From contig NZ_VOSL01000136.1 of the NCBI RefSeq assembly GCF_007997005.1, positions 1-35,874 of the forward strand: a stretch of 35,874 bases of DNA. Direction: 5' to 3'. Position 1 is the stretch's first letter. Each line of letters begins with the position of its first letter. A program made the position numbers and the translations under genes. This stretch comes from Lujinxingia vulgaris. GTDB taxonomy: Bacteria; Myxococcota_A; Bradymonadia; Bradymonadales; Bradymonadaceae. Below the pieces are notes generated by a model, which did no database searches, was not told the origin of the DNA, and saw only the letters and a list, made by a program, of their open reading frames with translations. Positions 32,821 to 35,874 of this stretch are shown here, one piece after another.

Positions 32821-34197
32821 ATGAACGCCGAGATCTTCCGCGCCTACGACATCCGTGGCATCGCCGACACCGATCTAAACGACGACCTCGTCTGCGACAT
32901 CGGACGCGCCTTCGCCACCATGGTCACCCGACGCTCGCAGAGCGCCCCGCGCATCGGCATCGGCCGCGACGCGCGCCGCTCCTCCGACCGCATCTTCGAC
33001 GCCCTCCAGCGTGGCATGCGCGAGGCCGGCGCCCACGTCGTCAGCTTAGGCGTGGTGCCCACCCCGCTCGTCTACTTCGCCGCCCTCACCTCCAAATTCC
33101 ACGGCGCGGTGCAGATCACCGGCAGCCACAACCCCGGGGAGTACAACGGCTTTAAGATGATGATCGGCAAGGAGACCCTCCACGGAGAGACCATCCAGGA
33201 GCTGCGCCGCCTCATCGAAGCCCGCGACTTCACCTCCGGCGACGACTTGAGCTGCTCGGCCATGCCCGATCTTCGCAAAAACTACATCGAGTGGGTCCGC
33301 GACAACATCCAGATGGGCGACCGCAAGCTCCACATCGCCGTCGACTCCGGCAACGGCGTCGCCGGCATCATCGCCCCCGAACTGCTGCGCGACGCCATCA
33401 ACGCCCGCGTCGAAGAACTCTACTCCGAGCCCGACGGCTCCTTCCCCAACCACCACCCTGACCCCACCGTCCCCGAGAACCTCGTCGACCTCATCGACCG
33501 CGTCAAAACGCTCGGCTGCGACTTCGGCGTGGCCTACGACGGCGACGGCGACCGCATCGGCGTCGTCGACGAAAAAGGCCAGATCATCTGGGGCGATCGC
33601 CTCATGATCCTCTTCGCCCGACAGGTCCTCAAAGACAACCCCGGCGCCACGATCATCGGTGAGGTCAAGTGCTCCCAGACCCTCTTCGACGATATCCAGG
33701 CCCATGGCGGCCAGCCGGTAATGGCCCGCGTCGGTCACAGCCTCATCAAAGCCAAGATCCAGGAGACCAACGCGCACCTGGCCGGCGAGATGAGCGGCCA
33801 CATCTTTTTCAACGACCGCTTCTTTGGTTTTGACGACGCCCTCTACGCCACCTGCCGCCTGGCCGAGATCCTCTCCAACACCGACAAGACCTTAAGTGAG
33901 CTCCTGGCAGACGTGCCCCAGACCCACGTCACCCCCGAGATCCGCCGCGACTGCTCCGAGCATCTCAAATTCCGCGTTCCGGGCCTCGTCGCCCAGCACT
34001 TCGCCGCCGACTTTGAGACCAACACCATCGACGGCGTCCGCGTCAAATTCCCCCACGGCTGGGGCCTGGTCCGCGCCAGCAACACCCAGCCCGTGCTCGT
34101 GATGCGCGCCGAGGGCAACTCCCCGGAGACCCGCGACGCCTACCTCAAGCTTCTTGACGACGCCGTCGCCGAAGCCAAACGACAGCTCGCTCAATAA
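32821..34197 (+). CDS. Phosphomannomutase/phosphoglucomutase
   Basis: Interconverts mannose-6-P/mannose-1-P or glucose-6-P/glucose-1-P, feeding nucleotide sugars for polysaccharide or lipopolysaccharide. 458 residues, the usual AlgC/ManB length. Active-site T-G-S-H-N-P with phosphoserine Ser102; metal loop D-G-D-G-D-R (Asp240, Asp242, Asp244); sugar loop G-E-M-S-G-H; phosphate loop R-A-S-N-T-Q-P (in the C-terminal domain). These match the alpha-D-phosphohexomutase superfamily with dual PMM/PGM specificity. The gene is monocistronic, with a strong terminator 29 bp downstream. Specificity cannot be fixed from sequence alone. Confidence 0.95.
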   Translation: MNAEIFRAYDIRGIADTDLNDDLVCDIGRAFATMVTRRSQSAPRIGIGRDARRSSDRIFDALQRGMREAGAHVVSLGVVPTPLVYFAALTSKFHGAVQITGSHNPGEYNGFKMMIGKETLHGETIQELRRLIEARDFTSGDDLSCSAMPDLRKNYIEWVRDNIQMGDRKLHIAVDSGNGVAGIIAPELLRDAINARVEELYSEPDGSFPNHHPDPTVPENLVDLIDRVKTLGCDFGVAYDGDGDRIGVVDEKGQIIWGDRLMILFARQVLKDNPGATIIGEVKCSQTLFDDIQAHGGQPVMARVGHSLIKAKIQETNAHLAGEMSGHIFFNDRFFGFDDALYATCRLAEILSNTDKTLSELLADVPQTHVTPEIRRDCSEHLKFRVPGLVAQHFAADFETNTIDGVRVKFPHGWGLVRASNTQPVLVMRAEGNSPETRDAYLKLLDDAVAEAKRQLAQ

Positions 34198-34226
34198 ACC
34201 CACAGGCGAACGAGACGTCGCATCAA

Positions 34227-34261
34227 CAAAGAGCCTCCCGGCCAACCCGGGAGGCTCTTTG
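34227..34261. terminator. Bidirectional Rho-independent-like terminator
   Basis: A perfect 15-bp stem (34227-34241 with 34247-34261) with a 5-nt loop. The right arm ends in CTCTTTG and the left arm begins with CAAAGAG, so both strands offer a short U-run within the stem base. It sits between the convergent mutase and HEAT-like genes and can serve both. Confidence 0.9.
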
Positions 34262-34303
34262 TGTCTGCAGCGCTCAACGCCACGTCATCCGAAGGTCGAC
34301 ATC

Positions 34304-35143
34304 TCACACCCGCCAGGGCGCGGTGCGCTCCTCGCGCAACTTCACCAGCAGCGCCGCAAAGCCCTGCACAAGCTCGTGCAGCTCCCCGCTCCCGGCCACC
34401 TGCCTCAACATCTTCAACGGAAGCGTCGGCAGCACCTTTAGCGCCATCCCGGTGTTCCCGAAAGGATTGCGCGCCAGGGCCTCCCGCACCTCCAGCCGAC
34501 GCCACCACGCCGGGTGCCGGGCCACCTCCCACAACAGATCCGGCGTCGTCGGCCGCCTTGCCGCGATCACCAGCACGTCGCGCGTACGGGTATGCGGATT
34601 GGCCAACAGCTTGCCGATCACCAGCGGACTCGGATCCATCACCAGGCGCTCCAACAGCCGCCTATCCTGACCCGCTGCCATCATCCGTCGCTCCCCCAGC
34701 GTGATCTCCCGATCCAGCGGCAGCCGCACCTCCGGCAACCTCCGCCCGCTGGCCAACGCTCGCACCGGCGGGGCGTCGCGCAAGAGCGCGATCACCGACT
34801 CGCGCTCCGAGGTGTACGCCGCCTCAAAGAGCGCCTTCAACGTCGCGTAATGCGCATCCACATCGACGGTCACCAGCCAGAACGACGACGCCAGCATCGC
34901 CTCCATCGCGTCGGCGTCGCCCCAGAGCGCCCCGCGAATCAGCTGATCGAGGCACCACACCGCCTCCTCGGCTGCCAGCGCCTCCAGACGCTCGGCGATC
35001 GCCGCGGCCCGCATCGGAATCTCCGGCAACCCCACCGCATGGCGCACCATCGCCTCATAGGCCGACGCCAGCGGATCGGGCACCTCACCCGCCCCCGCCG
35101 GCATCACCTCCCCGAGATCATCGCCCTGCGAAGAATCCGACAT
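34304..35143 (-). CDS. HEAT-like helical repeat protein of unknown function
   Basis: 279 residues from the ATG at 35143; a GTG at 35146 directly follows the upstream stop (TGAGTGATG), so reinitiation is likely. No signal or membrane segment. Helical repeats are visible in the C-terminal half, with D-P-S-P-L-V-I-G-K-L-L-A-N-P, T-R-D-V-L-V-I-A-A-R-R and L-L-W-E-V-A-R-H-P-A-W-W-R-R repeating a 30-35-residue period that resembles HEAT or leucine-rich-variant repeats. Such proteins scaffold other proteins. It is coupled to an upstream membrane protein with a DUF3426-like domain, so a common envelope role is possible. Confidence 0.75.
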   Translation of the reverse strand: MSDSSQGDDLGEVMPAGAGEVPDPLASAYEAMVRHAVGLPEIPMRAAAIAERLEALAAEEAVWCLDQLIRGALWGDADAMEAMLASSFWLVTVDVDAHYATLKALFEAAYTSERESVIALLRDAPPVRALASGRRLPEVRLPLDREITLGERRMMAAGQDRRLLERLVMDPSPLVIGKLLANPHTRTRDVLVIAARRPTTPDLLWEVARHPAWWRRLEVREALARNPFGNTGMALKVLPTLPLKMLRQVAGSGELHELVQGFAALLVKLREERTAPWRV

Positions 35144-35146
35144 CAC

Positions 35147-35874
35147 TCACTCGCCAGCGGCCACCGGCGCGCCACCACCGGCCTGATCCGCCACAGAGAC
35201 CTTCAGCCCGAAGCTGCCCCCGTCGAGCACCGTCTGCGGCACCTCGTCCACCACCAGCGTAAAGGGCACCACGCTCTTCGGGTTCACCGACTGGCCGCCG
35301 CCACTGACCAAACCGCGCGCATCGTCCACACTCTTCTGTCCGGCGATCTCGGCCACACTCACATCGCCTCCGGCGACCCCGTTGACCTCGCGAAGCGGAC
35401 GCCCCTCGGCGCTGCTCACCGTCGCGCGCAGCTTCACGTTATGGAAGGACTCCTCGGCGTAGCTGCGCACAAAGCCGCGCACCACCAGCACCTTATCGCT
35501 GCGCCCCACATCCACCAGCTGACCGTACACACTCTCCACGACCAGCGGCTCTTCAGGCGCCTGAATAATCGTGGTCTGCGTGGGTTTGGCCCACGCCTCC
35601 CTCGGCGTGTACTCGCCATCGCCAAAGGCCACCTCGATCATCTGACCGAACTGCTTGAAGTCTAAAAACCCGCCGTTGAGCGCCGCCACCGTCCCCAGAA
35701 AGCCCATCGCCACCAGGCAGACGAGCAAAAGCAGCATCACCACCTTCGAGCCCCCGCTCCCACCGATGCGATGCGGCTCCAGGTCGTCGATCGCATCGAA
35801 GTTCGCCGGCGCCGCGGCCACCGGCGCCGGAGCAGCGGCTGCCGGAGCTGCCGCACGCCCGGCCGGAGCGCCCG
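35147..35874 (-). CDS. Partial membrane protein with DUF3426-like domain (5' end outside window)
   Basis: The frame stays open to the window edge as an Ala/Pro-rich linker, so the N-terminus (perhaps a zinc-ribbon, as in MJ0042-finger/DUF3426 proteins) lies outside. A GTG at 35821 is only a formal start. After an acidic stretch comes one hydrophobic helix (V-M-L-L-L-L-V-C-L-V-A-M-G-F) and an extracytoplasmic domain of about 150 residues with V-L-V-V-R-G-F-V-R-S and L-R-A-T-V-S-S-A-E-G-R-P-L, the DUF3426 pattern of a beta-sandwich. The stop directly precedes the HEAT-like gene start. Function of the family is not established. Confidence 0.75.
   Translation of the reverse strand, partial: GAPAGRAAAPAAAAPAPVAAAPANFDAIDDLEPHRIGGSGGSKVVMLLLLVCLVAMGFLGTVAALNGGFLDFKQFGQMIEVAFGDGEYTPREAWAKPTQTTIIQAPEEPLVVESVYGQLVDVGRSDKVLVVRGFVRSYAEESFHNVKLRATVSSAEGRPLREVNGVAGGDVSVAEIAGQKSVDDARGLVSGGGQSVNPKSVVPFTLVVDEVPQTVLDGGSFGLKVSVADQAGGGAPVAAGE

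Noticed and set aside
31769-32824. 351-residue plus-strand frame overlapping the TTG-start gene
   Set aside because: Arg/Pro/His-rich with no recognisable domain; the frame at 31899-32672 has better codon-position GC bias and a ribosome binding site.

Overview
The window looks like a chromosomal stretch of a very GC-rich Gram-negative bacterium. An assignment to the Bradymonadales/Myxococcota (former Deltaproteobacteria) is an inference from gene style: many lipoproteins with Asp/Ala/Pro-rich linkers, Cys-rich 'CxxxxxCxxGxxC' modules, an FG-GAP propeller lipoprotein, and outer-membrane barrels. No rRNA, tRNA, CRISPR array, integrase or transposase was seen.

Left part (1-10.8 kb): a tail-anchored protein fragment and two ABC-2 ATPase/permease pairs (274-3990) run rightward. 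They converge with a leftward four-gene membrane operon: NnrS, a CopD-like protein and two small paralogous 4-TM proteins that resemble pieces of heme-copper oxidase subunit I. Divergent from nnrS is a rightward set: a three-cupredoxin copper nitrite reductase predicted to be a lipoprotein (nirK), an Sco1-type copper chaperone fused to a cupredoxin-like tail, and a lipoprotein with a methyltransferase fold and a His-rich linker. The 571-bp gap between the two arms carries three near-identical palindromes GCGCAA-N3-TTGCGC, two of them stacked one helical turn apart. I read the whole as a nitrite/nitric-oxide regulon under an unidentified regulator. No conventional NO reductase (norBC) is present in the window, which makes the paired oxidase-like fragments the most interesting unknown.

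Middle part (10.9-22.3 kb): an isopenicillin-N-synthase-type Fe(II)/2-oxoglutarate oxygenase closed by a strong terminator. Next is a translationally coupled set of lipoprotein, MacB/LolD-type ATPase and FtsX-type permease with a Cys-rich insert, followed at close spacing by an FG-GAP/CARDB-like lipoprotein. Then come a GH92 alpha-mannosidase-like lipoprotein and a GNAT acetyltransferase. Downstream lies a 9-unit, 42-bp tandem repeat, whose first unit is interrupted by a 16-bp perfect inverted repeat next to an AT-rich patch.

Right part (22.3-35.9 kb): a CPBP membrane protease whose 3' end lies inside the tandem repeat, a DUF3078-like secreted protein, a PaaI-type thioesterase overlapping ribF, an outer-membrane barrel overlapping a class A penicillin-binding protein, a large unknown lipoprotein, a TTG-start unknown, a phosphomannomutase/phosphoglucomutase with a terminator, a HEAT-like helical protein and a DUF3426-like membrane protein cut by the window end. 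These are mostly housekeeping or envelope genes.
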